Positions 42,201 to 56,237 of a DNA stretch of 64,000 nt are shown here, piece after piece (the first letter of the stretch is position 1; each line of letters begins with the position of its first letter). The notes beneath the pieces were generated by a model. The model was given only the letters and a program-made list of their open reading frames with translations, was not told where the DNA came from and did no database searches. Location: contig JAWQEG010000283.1 in the NCBI GenBank assembly GCA_033782935.1, positions 1,240,001 to 1,304,000 of the forward strand, read 5' to 3'. Source of the stretch: Petrolisthes cinctipes (lineage: Eukaryota; Arthropoda; Malacostraca; Decapoda; Porcellanidae). The translations under genes were made by a program, and so were the position numbers.

Positions 42201-44674
42201 CCAGAAAATTCAATATTTTGGGGTCCCAGAAGCAATCTGTACATGCCTACTCAGTGCTAGAATATTTTCAAAATATAGGCTAAAAACATGCTAAAAATCG
42301 ATCTTTTAAGTGCCAAAATGTCGATATCTCAAATTCAGTCCCAAAACACCCGAAAATTCGATATTTAGGGGTCCCAGAAGCGATCTGTACATGCGTACTC
42401 CGTGTTAGAGTATTTTCAAAATACAGGCCAAAAACATACTGAAAATCGATCTTTTAGGTGCCCAAAAGTCGATATGTGCATGCATCTTCTGTACCCGTTT
42501 ATATCTCAAATTCTGGCCCTAAACACCCGAAAATTCGATATTTTGGGGTCCCAGAAGCGATCTGTACATGCCTACTCCGTGTTAGAGTATTTTCAAAATT
42601 CAGGCCCAAAACATGCTGAAAATCGATATTTTTGGTGCCCAAAGTCAAAATGTGCATGTATCTTCTGTACCCGTTTATATCTCAAATTCAGGCTCAAAAC
42701 ACCCGAAAATTCGATATTTAGGGGTCCCAGAAGCAATCTGTACATGCCTACTCAGTACTAGAATATTTTCAAAATATAGGCTAAAAACATACTGAAAATC
42801 GATCTTTTAGGTGCACAAAAGTCGATATGTGCATACATCTTCAGTACCCGTTTATATCTCAAATTCAGGCTCAAAACACCCGAAAATTCAATATTTTGGG
42901 GTCCCAGAAGCAATCTGTACATGCCTACTCAGTGTTAGAGTATTTTCAAAATACAGGCCCAAAACATGCTGAAAATCGATATTTTAGATGCCCAAAGTCA
43001 ATATGTGCATGTATCTTCTGTACCCGTTTATATCTCAAATTCAGGCTCAAAACACCCGAAAATTCAATATTTTGGGGTCCCAGAAGCAATCTGTAAAGTG
43101 CTAGAATATTTTCAAAATATAGGCTAAAAACATGCTAAAAATCGATCTTTTAAGTGCCAAAAAGTCGATATCTCAAATTCAGTCCCAAAACACCCGAAAA
43201 TTCGATATTTAGGGGTCCCAGAAGCGATCTGTACATGCCTACTCCGTGTTAGAGTATTTTCAAAATACAGGCCAAAAACATACTGAAAATCGATCTTTTA
43301 GGTGCCCAAAAGTCGATATGTGCATGCATCTTCTGTACCCGTTTATATCTCAAATTCTGGCCCTAAACACCCGAAAATTCTATATTTTGGGGTCCCAGAA
43401 GCGATCTGTACATGCCTACTCCGTGTTAGAGTATTTTCAAAATTCAGGCCCAAAACATGCTGAAAATCGATATTTTTGGTGCCCAAAGTCAATATGTGCA
43501 TGTATCTTCTGTACCCGTTTATATCTCAAATTCAGGCTCAAAACACCCGAAATTCAATATTTTGGGGTCCCAGAAGCAATCTGTACATGCCTACTCAGTG
43601 CTAGAATATTTTCAAAATATAGGCTAAAAACATGCTAAAAATCGATCTTTTAGGTGCCAAAAAGTCGATATCTCAAATTCAGTCCCAAAACACCCGAAAA
43701 TTCGATATTTAGGGGTCCCAGGAGCGATCTGTACATGCCTAATCCGTGTTAGAGTATTTTCAAAATACATGCTCAAAACATACTGAAAATCGATCTTTTA
43801 GGTGCACAAAAGTCGATATGTGCATGCATCTTCAGTACCCGTTTATATGTCAAATTCAGGCTCAAAACACCCGAAAATTCAATATTTTGGGGTCCCAGAA
43901 GCAATCTTTTCATGCCTACTCCGTGTTAGAGTATTTTCAAAATACAGGCCCAAAACATGCTGAAAATCGATATTTTAGATGCCCAAAGTCAATATGTGCA
44001 TGTATCTTCTGTACCCGTTTATATCTCAAATTCAGGCTCAAAACACCTGAAAATTCAATATTTTGGGGTTCCAGAAGCAATCTGTACATGCCTACACAGT
44101 GCTAGAATATTTTCAAAATATAGGCTAAAAACATGCTAAAAATCGACATTTTAGGTGCCAAAAAATCGATATCTCAAATTCAGTCCCAAAACACCCGAAA
44201 ATTCTATATTTAGAGGTCCCAGAAGGTATCTGTACATGCTTACTCCGTGTTAGGGTATTTTCAAAATACAGGCCAAAAACATACTGAAAATCGATCTTTT
44301 AGGTGCCCAAAAATCGACATATGCATGCATCTTCTGTACCCGTTTATATCTCAAATTCAGGCTCAAAACACCCGAAAATTCAATATTTTGGGGTCCCAGA
44401 AGCAATCTGTACATGCCTACTCAGTGTTAGAGTATTTTCAAAATACAGGCCCAAAACATGCTGAAAATCGATATTTTAGATGCCCAAAGTCAATATGTGC
44501 ATGTATCTTCTGTACCCGTTTATATCTCAAATTCAGGCTCAAAACCCCCAAAAATTCAATATTTTGGGGTCCCAGAAGCAATCTGTACATGCCTACTCAG
44601 TGCTAGAATATTTTCAAAATATAGGCTAAAAACATGCTAAAAATCGACATTTTAGGTGCCAAAAAATCGATATC
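36251..44674. repeat. Irregular class-I-rich domain
   Basis: Unit starts (the 'gtgttag' landmark of monomer 1) lie at about 36,413, 36,914, 37,238, 37,739, 38,416, 38,907, 39,408, 39,898, 40,399, 40,900, 41,400, 41,901, 42,402, 43,246, 43,746 and 44,247. Most are class I; 40.4-41.8 kb is a run of class II or mixed units. Chimeric monomers are frequent: at about 36,841 a first monomer runs into class II monomer-2 sequence, and at 37,935-38,020 class I and class II sequence are mixed in one alpha half. This fits repeated unequal exchange within monomers. Confidence 0.7.
38270..40250. repeat. Tandem duplication of about 991 bases
   Basis: Two successive copies share 'acagaccaaaa' (38,438/39,430), 'gcccagaagtcg' (38,473/39,464), 'gtgcttttatc' (38,491/39,481) and 'aagtcggtatg' (38,972/39,963). 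Offsets are 992 then 991, because the second copy lost one T in 'gaaaacgatctc'. Each copy is about two class I trimers less the 10-base deletion. Confidence 0.75.
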
Positions 44675-47600
44675 TCAAATTCAGTCCGAAAACACCCGAA
44701 AATTCGATATTTAGAGGTCCCAGAAGGTATCTGTACATGCCTACTCCGTGTAAGAGTATTTTCAAAATACAGGCCAAAAACATACTGAAAATCGATCTCT
44801 TAGGTGCCCAAAAGTCGATATGTGCATGCATCTTCTGTACCTGTTTATATTTCAAATTCTGGCCCTAAACACCCGAAAATTCGATATTTTGGGGTCCCAG
44901 AAGCGATCTGTACATGCCTACTCCGTGTTAGAGTATTTTCAAAATTCAGGCCCAAAACATGCTGAAAATCGATATTTTTGGTGCCCAAAGTCAATATGTG
45001 CATGTATCTTCTGTACCCGTTTATATCTCAAATTCAGGCTCAAAACACCCGAAAATTCAATATTTTGGGGTCCCAGAAGCAATCTGTACATGCCTACTCA
45101 GTGCTAGAATATTTTCAAAATATAGGCTAAAAACATGCTAAAAATCGATCTTTTAGGTGCCAAAAAGTCGATATCTCAAATTCAGTCCCAAAACACCCGA
45201 AAATTCGATATTTAGGGGTCCCAGAAGCGATCTGTACATGCCTACTCCGTGTTAGAGTATTTTCAAAATACATGCTCAAAATATACTGAAAATCGATCTT
45301 TTAGGTGCACAAAAGTCGATATGTGCATGCATCTTCAGTACCCGTTTATATCTCAAATTCAGGCTCAAAACACCCGAAAATTCAATATTTTGGGGTCCCA
45401 GAAGCAATCTGTACATGCCTACTCAGTGTTAGAGTATTTTCAAAATACAGGCCCAAAACATGCTGAAAATCGATATTTTAGATGCACAAAGTCAATATGT
45501 GCATGTATCTTCTGTACCCGTTTATATCTCAAATTCAGGCTCAAAACACCCGAAAATTCAATATTTTGGGGTCCCAGAAGCAATCTGTACAGTGCTAGAA
45601 TATTTTCAAAATATAGGCTAAAAACATGCTAAAAATCGATCTTTTAAGTGCCAAAAAGTCGATATCTCAAATTCAGTCCCAAAACACCCGAAAATTCGAT
45701 ATTTAGGGGTCCCAGAAGCGATCTGTACATGCCTACTCCGTGTTAGAGTATTTTCAAAATACAGGCCAAAAACATACTGAAAATCGATCTTTTAGGTGCC
45801 CAAAAGTCGATATGTGCATGCATCTTCTGCACCCGTTTATATCTCAAATTCTGGCCCTAAACACCCGAAAATTCGATATTTTGGGGTCCCAGAAGCGATC
45901 TGTACATGCCTACTCCGTGTTAGAGTATTTTCAAAATTCAGGCCCAAAACATGCTGAAAATCGATATTTTTGGCGCCCAAAGTCAATATGTGCATGTATC
46001 TTCTGTACCCGTTTATATCTCAAATTCAGGCTCAAAACACCCGAAAATTCAATATTTTGGGGTCCCAGAAGCAATCTGTACATGCCTATTCAGTGCTAGA
46101 ATATTTTCAAAATATAGGCTAAAAACATGCTAAAAATCGATCTTTTAGGTGCCAAAAAGTCGATATCTCAAATTCAGTCCCAAAACACCCGAAAATTCGA
46201 TATTTAGGGGTCCCAGAAGCGATCTGTACATGCCTACTCCGTGTTAGAGTATTTTCAAAATACATGCTCAAAACATACTGAAAATCGATCTTTTAGGTGC
46301 ACAAAAGTCGATATGTGCATGCATCTTCAGTACCCGTTTATATCTCAAATTCAGGCTCAGAACACCCGAAAATTCAATATTTTGGGGTCCCAGAAGCAAT
46401 CTGTACATGCCTACTCAGTGCTAGAATATTTTCAAAATATAGGCTAAAAACATGCTAAAAATCGATCTTTTAGGTGCCAAAAAGTCGATATCTCAAATTC
46501 AGTCCCAAAACACCCGAAAATTCGATATTTAGGGGTCCCAGAAGCGATCTGTACATGCCTTCTCCGTGTTAGAGTATTTTCAAAATACATGCTCAAAACA
46601 TACTGAAAATCGATCTTTTAGGTGCACAAAAGTCGATATGTGCATGCATCTTCAGTACCCGTTTATATCTCAAATTCAGGTTCAAAACACCCGAAAATTC
46701 AATATTTTGGGGTCCCAGAAGCAATCTGTACATGCCTACTCCGTGTTAGAGTATTTTCAAAATACAGGCCCAAAACATGCTGAAAATCGATATTTTAGAT
46801 GCCCAAAGTCAATATGTGCATGTATCTTCTGTACCCGTTTATATCTCAAATTCAGGCTCAAAACACCCGAAAATTCAATATTTTGGGTTTCCAGAAGCAA
46901 TCTGTACATGCCTACAGTGCTAGAATATTTTCAAAATATAGGCTAAAAACATGCTAAAAATCGACATTTTAGGTGCCAAAAAATCGATATCTCAAATTCA
47001 GTCCCAAAACACCCGAAAATTCTATATTTAGAGGTCCCAGAAGGTATCTGTACATGCTTACTCCGTGTTAGAGTATTTTCAAAATACAGGCCAAAAACAT
47101 ACTGAAAATCGATCTTTTAGGTGCCCAAAAGTCGATATGTGCATGCATCTTCTGTACCCGTTTATATCTCAAATTCAGGCTCAAAACACCCGAAAATTCA
47201 ATATTTTGGGGTCCCAGAAGCAATCTGTACATGCCTACTCAGTGTTAGAGTATTTTCAAAATACAGGCCCAAAACATGCTGAAAATCGATATTTTAGATG
47301 CCCAAAGTCAATATGTGCATGTATCTTCTGTACCCGTTTATATCTCAAATTCAGGCTCAAAACACCCGAAAATTCAATATTTTGGGGTCCCAGAAGCAAT
47401 CTGTACATGCCTACACAGTGCTAGAATATTTTCAAAATATAGGCTAAAAACATGCTAAAAATCGACATTTTAGGTGCCAAAAAATCGATATCTCAAATTC
47501 AGTCCCAAAACACCCGAAAATTCGATATTTAGAGGTCCCAGAAGGTATTTGTACATGCTTACTCCGTGTTAGAGTATTTTCAAAATACAGGCCAAAAACA

Positions 47601-48494
47601 TACTGAAAATCGATCTTTTAGGTGCACAAAAGTCGATATGTGCATGCATCTTCTGTACCCGTTTATATCTCAAATTCTGGCCCTAAACACCCGAAAATTC
47701 GATATTTTGGGGTCCCAGAAGCGATCTGTACATGCCTACTCCGTGTTAGAGTATTTTCAAAATTCAGGCCCAAAACATGCTGAAAATCGATATTTTTGGT
47801 GCCCAAAGTCAATATGTGCATGTATCTTCTGTACCCGTTTATATCTCAAATTCAGGCTCAAAACACCCGAAAATTCAATATTTTGGGGTCCCAGAAGCAA
47901 TCTGTACATGCCTACTCAGTGCTAGAATATTTTCAAAATATAGGCTAAAAACATGCTGAAAATCGATCTTTTAGGTGCCAAAAAGTCGATATCTCAAATT
48001 CAGTCCCAAAACACCCGAAAATTCGATATTTAGGGGTCCCAGAAGCGATCTGTACATGCCTACTCCGTGTTAGAGTATTTTCAAAATACATGCTCAAAAC
48101 ATACTGAAAATCGATCTTTTAGGTGCACAAAAGTCGATATGTGCATGCATCTTCAGTACCCGTTTTTATCTCAAATTCAGGCTCAAAACACCCGAAAATT
48201 CAATATTTTGGGGTCCCAGAAGCAATCTGTACATGCCTACTCAGTGTTAGAGTATTTTCAAAATACAGGCCCAAAACATGCTGAAAATCGATATTTTAGA
48301 TGCCCAAAGTCAATATGTGCATGTATCTTCTGTACCCGTTTATATCTCAAATTCAGTCTCAAAACACCCGAAAATTCAATATTTTGGGGTCCCAGAAGCA
48401 ATCTGTACATGCCTACACAGTGCTAGAATATTTTCAAAATATAGGCTAAAAACATGCTAAAAATCGACATTTTAGGTGCCAAAAAATCGATATC

Positions 48495-49162
48495 TCAAAT
48501 TCAGTCCCAAAACACCCGAAAATTCGATATTTAGAGGTCCCAGAAGGTATCTGTACATGCCTACTCCGTGTTAGAGTATTTTCAAAATACAGGCCAAAAA
48601 CATACTGAAAATCGATCTCTTAGGTGCCCAAAAGTCGATATGTGCATGCATCTTCTGTACCCGTTTATATCTCAAATTCTGGCCCTAAAATCCCGAAAAT
48701 TCGATATTTTGGGGTCCCAGAAGCGATCTGTACATGCCTACTTCGTGTTAGAGTATTTTCAAAATTCAGGCCCAAAACATGCTGAAAATCGATCTCTTAG
48801 GTGCCCAAAAGTCTATATGTGCATGCATCTTCTGTACCCGTTTATATCTCAAATTCTGGCCCTAAACACCCGAAAATTCGATATTTTGGGGTCCCAGAAG
48901 CGATCTGTACATGCCTACTCCGTGTTAGAGTATTTTCAAAATTCAGGCCCAAAACATGCTGAAAATCGATATTTTTGGTGCCCAAAGTCAATATGTGCAT
49001 GTATCTTCTGTACCCGTTTATATCTCAAATTCAGGCTCAAAACACCCGAAAATTCAATATTTTGGGGTCCCAGAAGCAATCTGTACAGTGCTAGAATATT
49101 TTCAAAATATAGGCTAAAAACATGCTAAAAATCGATCTTTTAGGTGCCAAAAAGTCGATATC
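48495..49162. repeat. Enlarged class I unit with an extra 177-base chimeric monomer (copy 1)
   Basis: Here monomer I-2 runs from 'aattcaggcccaaaacatg' into 'gatctcttaggtgcccaaaag', which belongs to monomer I-1. This gives a class I unit of 177+177+176+148 bases, here 10 shorter through the small deletion. The break between the two parents lies inside the alpha half, near 48,790. The same chimera occurs at 52,965-53,642 and 59,281-59,958, each 678 bases. Confidence 0.8.
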
Positions 49163-52100
49163 TCAAATTCAGTCCCAAAACACCCGAAAATTCGATATTT
49201 AGGGGTCCCAGAAGCGATCTGTACATGCCTACTCCGTGTTAGAGTATTTTCAAAATACATGCTCAAAACATACTGAAAATCGATCTTTTAGGTGCACAAA
49301 AGTCGATATGTGCATGCATCTTCAGTACCAGTTTATATCTCAAATTCAGGCTCAAAACACCCGAAAATTCAATATTTTGGGGTCCCAGAAGCAATCTGTA
49401 CATGCCTACTCAGTGTTAGAGTATTTTCAAAATACAGGCCCAAAACATGCTGAAAATCGATATTTTAGATGCCCAAAGTCAATATGTGCATGTATCTTCT
49501 GTACCCGTTTATATCTCAAATACAGGCTCAAAACACCCGAAAATTCAATATTTTGGGGTCCCTGAAGCAATCTGTACAGTGCTGGAATATTTTCAAAATA
49601 TAGGCTAAAAACATGCTAAAAATCGATCTTTTAAGTGCCAAAAAGTCGATATCTCAAATTCAGTCCCAAAACACCCGAAAATTCGATATTTAGGGGTCCC
49701 AGAAGCGATCTGTACATGCCTACTCCGTGTTAGAGTATTTTCAAAATACAGGCCAAAAACATACTGAAAATCGATCTTTTAGGTGCCCAAAAGTCGATAT
49801 GTGCATGCATCTTCTGCACCCGTTTATATCTCAAATTCTGGCCCTAAACACCCGAAAATTCGATATTTTGGGGTCCCAGAAGCGATCTGTACATGCCTAC
49901 TCCGTGTTAGAGTATTTTCAAAATTCAGGCCCAAAACATGCTGAAAATCGATATTTTTGGCGCCCAAAGTCAATATGTGCATGTATCTTCTGTACCCGTT
50001 TATATCTCAAATTCAGGCTCAAAACACCCGAAAATTCAATATTTTGGGGTCCCAGAAGCAATCTGTACATGCCTATTCAGTGCTAGAATATTTTCAAAAT
50101 ATAGGCTAAAAACATGCTAAAAATCGATCTTTTAGGTGCCAAAAAGTCGATATCTCAAATTCAGTCCCAAAACACCCGAAAATTCGATATTTAGGGGTCC
50201 CAGAAGCGATCTGTACATGCCTACTCCGTGTTAGAGTATTTTCAAAATACATGCTCAAAACATACTGAAAATCGATCTTTTAGGTGCACAAAAGTCGATA
50301 TGTGCATGCATCTTCAGTACCCGTTTATATCTCAAATTCAGGCTCAAAACACCCGAAAATTCAATATTTTGGGGTCCCAGAAGCATTCTGTACATGCCTA
50401 CTCCGTGTTAGAGTATTTTCAAAATACAGGACCAAAACATGCTGAAAATCGATATTTTAGATGCCCAAAGTCAATATGTGCATGTATCTTCTGTACCCGT
50501 TTATATCTCAAATTCAGGCTCAAAACACCCGAAAATTCAATATTTTGGGGTCCCAGAAGCAATCTGTACATGCCTACTCAGTGCTAGAATATTTTCAAAA
50601 TATAGGCTAAAAACATGCTGAAAATCGATCTTTTAGGTGCCAAAAAGTCGATATCTCAAATTCAGTCCCAAAACACCCGAAAATTCGATATTTAGGGGTC
50701 CCAGAAGCGATCTGTACATGCCTACTCCGTGTTAGAGTATTTTCAAAATACATGCTCAAAACATACTGAAAATCGATCTTTTAGGTGCACAAAAGTCGAT
50801 ATGTGCATGCATCTTCAGTACCCGTTTATATCTCAAATTCAGTCTCAAAACACCCGAAAATTCAATATTTTGGGGTCCCAGAAGCAATCTGTACATGCCT
50901 ACACAGTGCTAGAATATTTTCAAAATATAGGCTAAAAACATGCTAAAAATCGACATTTTAGGTGCCAAAAAATCGATATCTCAAATTCAGTCCCAAAACA
51001 CCCGAAAATTCGATATTTAGAGGTCCCAGAAGGTATCTGTACATGCCTACTCCGTGTTAGAGTATTTTCAAAATACAGGCCAAAAACATACTGAAAATCG
51101 ATCTCTTAGGTGCCCAAAAGTCGATATGTGCATGCATCTTCTGTACCCGTTTATATCTCAAATTCTGGCCCTAAACACCCGAAAATTCGATATTTTGGGG
51201 TCCCAGAAGCGATCTGTACATGCCTACTCCGTGTTAGAGTATTTTCAAAATTCAGGCCCAAAACATGATGAAAATCGATATTTTTGGTGCCCAAAGTCAA
51301 TATGTGCATGTATCTTCTGTACCCGTTTATATCTCAAATTCAGGCTCAAAACACCCGAAAATTCAATATTTTGGGGTCCCAGAAGCAATCTGTACATGCC
51401 TACTCAGTGCTAGAATATTTTCAAAATATATGCTAAAAACATGCTAAAAATCGATCTTTTAGGTGCCAAAAAGTCGATATCTCAAATTCAGTCCCAAAAC
51501 ACCCGAAAATTCTATATTTTGGGGTCCCAGAAGCGATCTGTACATGCCTACTCCGTGTTAGAGTATTTTCAAAATACATGCTCAAAACATACTGAAAATC
51601 GATCTTTTAGGTGCCCAAAAGTCGATATGTGCATGCATCTTCAGTACCCGTTTATATCTCAAATTCAGGCTCAAAACACCCGAAAATTCAATATTTTGGG
51701 GTCCCAGAAGCAATCTGTACATGCCTACTCAGTGTTAGAGTATTTTCAAAATACAGGCCCAAAACATGCTGAAAATCGATATTTTAGATGCCCAAAGTCA
51801 ATATGTGCATGTATCTTCTGTACCCGTTTATATCTCAAATTCAGGCTCAAAACACCCGAAAATTCAATATTTTGGGGTCCCAGAAGCAATCTGTACAGTG
51901 GTAGAATATTTTCAAAATATAGGCTAAAAACATGCTAAAAATCGATCTTTTAGGTGCCAAAAAGTCGATATCTCAAATTCAGTCGCAAAACACCCGAAAA
52001 TTCGATATTTAGGGGTCCCAGAAGCGATCTGTACATGCCTACTCCGTGTTAGAGTATTTTCAAAATACAGGCCAAAAACATACTGAAAATCGATCTTTTA

Positions 52101-52964
52101 GGTGCCCAAAAGTCGATATGTGCATGCATCTTCTGTACCCGTTTATATCTCAAATTCTGGCCCTAAACACCCGAAAATTCGATATTTTGGGGTCCCAGAA
52201 GCGATCTGTACATGCCTACTCCGTGTTAGAGTATTTTCAAAATTCAGGCCCAAAACATGCTGAAAATCGATATTTTTGGCGCCCAAAGTCAATATGTGCA
52301 TGAATCTTCTGTACCCGTTTATATCTCAAATTCAGGCTCAAAACACCCGAAAATTCAATATTTTGGGGTCCCAGAAGCAATCTGTACAGTGCTAGAATAT
52401 TTTCAAAATATAGGCTAAAAACATGCTAAAAATCGATCTTTTAGGTGCCAAAAAGTCGATATCTCAAATTCAGTCCCAAAACACCCGAAAATTCGATATT
52501 TAGGGGTCCCAGAAGCGATCTGTACATGCCTACTCCGTGTTAGAGTATTTTCAAAATACAGGCCAAAAACATACTGAAAATCGATCTTTTAGGTGCCCAA
52601 AAGTCGATATGTGCATGCATCTTCTGTACCCGTTTATATCTCAAATTCAGGCTCAAAACACCCGAAAATTCAATATTTTGGGGTCCCAGAAGCAATCTGT
52701 ACATGCCTACTCAGTGTTAGAGTATTTTCAAAATACAGGCCCAAAACATGCTGAAAATCGATATTTTAGATGCCCAAAGTCAATATGTGCATGTATCTTC
52801 TGTACCCGTTTATATCTCAAATTCAGTCTCAAAACACCCGAAAATTCAATATTTTGGGGTCCCAGAAGCAATCTGTACATGCCTACACAGTGCTAGAATA
52901 TTTTCAAAATATAGGCTAAAAACATGCTAAAAATCGACATTTTAGGTGCCAAAAAATCGATATC

Positions 52965-53642
52965 TCAAATTCAGTCCCAAAACACCCGAAAATTCGATAT
53001 TTAGAGGTCCCAGAAGGTATCTGTACATGCCTACTCCGTGTTAGAGTATTTTCAAAATACAGGCCAAAAACATACTGATAATCGATCTCTTAGGTGCCCA
53101 AAAGTCGATATGTGCATGCATCTTCTGTACCCGTTTATATCTCAAATTCTGGCCCTAAACACCCGAAAATTCGATATTTTGGGGTCCCAGAAGCGATCTG
53201 TACATGCCTACTTCGTGTTAGAGTATTTTCAAAATTCAGGCCCAAAACATGCTGAAAATCGATCTCTTAGGTGCCCAAAAGTCGATATGTGCATGCATCT
53301 TCTGTACCCGTTTATATCTCAAATTCTGGCCCTAAACACCCGAAAACTCGATATTTTGGGGTCCCAGAAGCGATCTGTACATGCCTACTCCGTGTTAGAG
53401 TATTTTCAAAATTCAGGCCCAAAACATGCTGAAAATCGATATTTTTGGTGCCCAAAGTCAATATGTGCATGTATCTTCTGTACCCGTTTATATCTCAAAT
53501 TCAGGCTCAAAACACCCGAAAATTCAATATTTTGGGGTCCCAGAAGCAATCTGTACATGCCTACTCAGTGCTGGAATATTTTCAAAATATAGGCTAAAAA
53601 CATGCTAAAAATCGATCTTTTAGGTGCCAAAAAGTCGATATC
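52965..53642. repeat. Enlarged class I unit (copy 2)
   Basis: Same chimeric join as copy 1, at offset 4,470, with the diagnostic 'ctacttcgtgttag' just before it. Local differences include 'catactgataatcg' near 53,075 and 'gaaaactcgat' near 53,343. Confidence 0.8.
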
Positions 53643-54587
53643 TCAAATTCAGTCCCAAAACACCCGAAAATTCGATATTTAGGGGTCCCAGAAGCGATCT
53701 ATACATGCCTACTCCGTGTTAGAGTATTTTCAAAATACATGCTCAAAACATACTGAAAATCGATCTTTTAGGTGCACAAAAGTCGATATGTGCATGCATC
53801 TTCAGTACCCGTTTATATCTCAAATTCAGGCTCAAAACACCCGAAAATTCAATATTTTGGGGTCCCAGAAGCAATCTGTACATGCCTACTCAGTATTAGA
53901 GTATTTTCAAAATACAGGCCCAAAACATGCTGAAAATCGATATTTTAGATGCCCAAAGTCAATATGTGCATGTATCTTCTGTACCCGTTTATATCTCAAA
54001 TTCAGGCTCAAAACACCCGAAAATTCAATATTTTGGGGTCCCAGAAGCAATCTGTACAGTGCTAGAATATTTTCAAAATATAGGCTAAAAACATGCTAAA
54101 AATCGATCTTTTAAGTGCCAAAAAGTCGATATATCAAATTCAGTCGCAAAACACCCAAAAATTCGATATTTAGGGGTCCCAGAAGCGATCTGTACATGCC
54201 TACTCCGTGTTAGAGTATTTTCAAAATACAGGCCAAAAACATACTGAAAATCGATCTTTTAGGTGCCCAAAAGTCGATATGTGCATGCATCTTCTGTACA
54301 CGTTTATATCTCATATTCTGGCCCTAAACACCCGAAAATTCGATATTTTGGGGTCCCAGAAGCGATCTGTACATGCCTACTCCGTGTTAGAGTATTTTCA
54401 AAATTCAGGCCCAAAACATGCTGAAAATCGATATTTTTGGCGCCCAAAGTCAATATGTGCATGTATCTTCTGTACCCGTTTATATCTCAAATTCAGGCTC
54501 AAAACACCTGAAAATTCAATATTTTGGGGTCCCAGAAGCAATCTGTACATGCCTACACAGTGCTAGAATATTTTCAAAATATAGGCT

Positions 54588-56237
54588 AAAATCATGCTAA
54601 AAATCGACATTTTAGATGCCAAAAAATCGATATCTCAAATTCAGTCCCAAAACACCCGAAAATTCGATATTTAGAGGTCCCAGAAGGTATCTGTACATGC
54701 TTACTCCGTGTTAGGGTATTTTCAAAATACAGGCCAAAAACATGCTGAAAATCGATATTTTTGGTGCCCAAAGTCAATATGTGCATGTATCTTCTGTACC
54801 CGTTTATATCTCAAATTCAGGCTCAAAACACCCGAAAATTCAATATTTTGGGGTCCCAGAAGCAATCTGTACATGCCTACTCAGTGCTAGAATATTTTCA
54901 AAATATAGGCTAAAAACATGCTGAAAATCGATCTTTTAGGTGCCAAAAAGTCGATATCTCAAATTCAGTCCCAAAACACCCGAAAATTCGATATTTAGGG
55001 GTCCCAGAAGCGATCTGTACATGCCTACTCCGTGTTAGAGTATTTTCAAAATACATGCTCAAAACATACTGAAAATCGATCTTTTAGGTGCACAAAAGTC
55101 GATATGTGCATGCATCTTCAGTACCCGTTTATATCTCAAATTCAGGCTCAAAACACCCGAAAATTCAATATTTTGGGGTCCCAGAAGCAATCTGTACATG
55201 CCTACTCAGTGTTAGAGTATTTTCAAAATACAGGCCCAAAACATGCTGAAAATCGATATTTTAGATGCCCAAAGTCAATATGTGCATGTATCTTCTGTAC
55301 CCGTTTATATCTCAAATTCAGTCTCAAAACACCCGAAAATTCAATATTTTGGGGTCCCTGAAGCAATCTGTACATGCCTACACAGTGCTAGAATATTTTC
55401 AAAATATAGGCTAAAATCATGCTAAAAATCGACATTTTAGGTGCCAAAAAATCGATATCTCAAATTCAGTCCCAAAACACCCGAAAATTCGATATTTAGA
55501 GGTCCCAGAAGGTATCTGTACATGCTTACTCCGTGTTAGGGTATTTTCAAAATACAGGCCAAAAACATGCTGAAAATCGATATTTTTGGTGCCCAAAGTC
55601 AATATGTGCATGTATCTTCTGTACCCGTTTATATCTCAAATTCAGGCTCAAAACACCCGAAAATTCAATATTTTGGGGTCCCAGAAGCAATCTGTACATG
55701 CCTACTCAGTGCTAGAATATTTTCAAAATATAGGCTAAAAACATGCTGAAAATCGATCTTTTAGGTGCCAAAAAGTCGATATCTCAAATTCAGTCCCAAA
55801 ACACCCGAAAATTCGATATTTAGGGGTCCCAGAAGCGATCTGTACATGCCTACTCCGTGTTAGAGTATTTTCAAAATACATGCTCAAAACATACTGAAAA
55901 TCGATCTTTTAGGTGCACAAAAGTCGATATGTGCATGCATCTTCAGTACCCGTTTATATCTCAAATTCAGGCTCAAAACACCCGAAAATTCAATATTTTG
56001 GGGTCCCAGAAGCAATCTGTACATGCCTACTCAGTGTTAGAGTATTTTCAAAATACAGGCCCAAAACATGCTGAAAATCGATATTTTAGATGCCCAAAGT
56101 CAATATGTGCATGTATCTTCTGTACCCGTTTATATCTCAAATTCAGTCTCAAAACACCCGAAAATTCAATATTTTGGGGTCCCAGAAGCAATCTGTACAT
56201 GCCTACACAGTGCTAGAATATTTTCAAAATATAGGCT
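54588..56237. repeat. Tandem duplication of 825 bases
   Basis: Copies 54,588-55,412 and 55,413-56,237 share 'ggctaaaatcatgc' at their starts, 'cttactccgtgttaggg' and a chimeric first monomer ('caggccaaaaacatgctg' leading into 'gatatttttggtgccc'). Each copy is one chimeric 324-base unit plus one class II trimer. The copies look nearly identical, apart from changes such as 'tttagatgcc' against 'tttaggtgcc' near their starts. Confidence 0.8.

Noticed and set aside
48568..49128. Longest open reading frame, 186 codons, and about 140 similar frames of 60-160 codons
   Set aside because: The longer frames begin at GTG within satellite sequence, stop at the same TAG in monomer 3 and lie on repeats shared by the entire window. 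Other frames over the same bases (starting ATG CTG AAA) are open as well. No recognisable domain, ribosome-binding context or unique flank exists. I treat all as non-coding.
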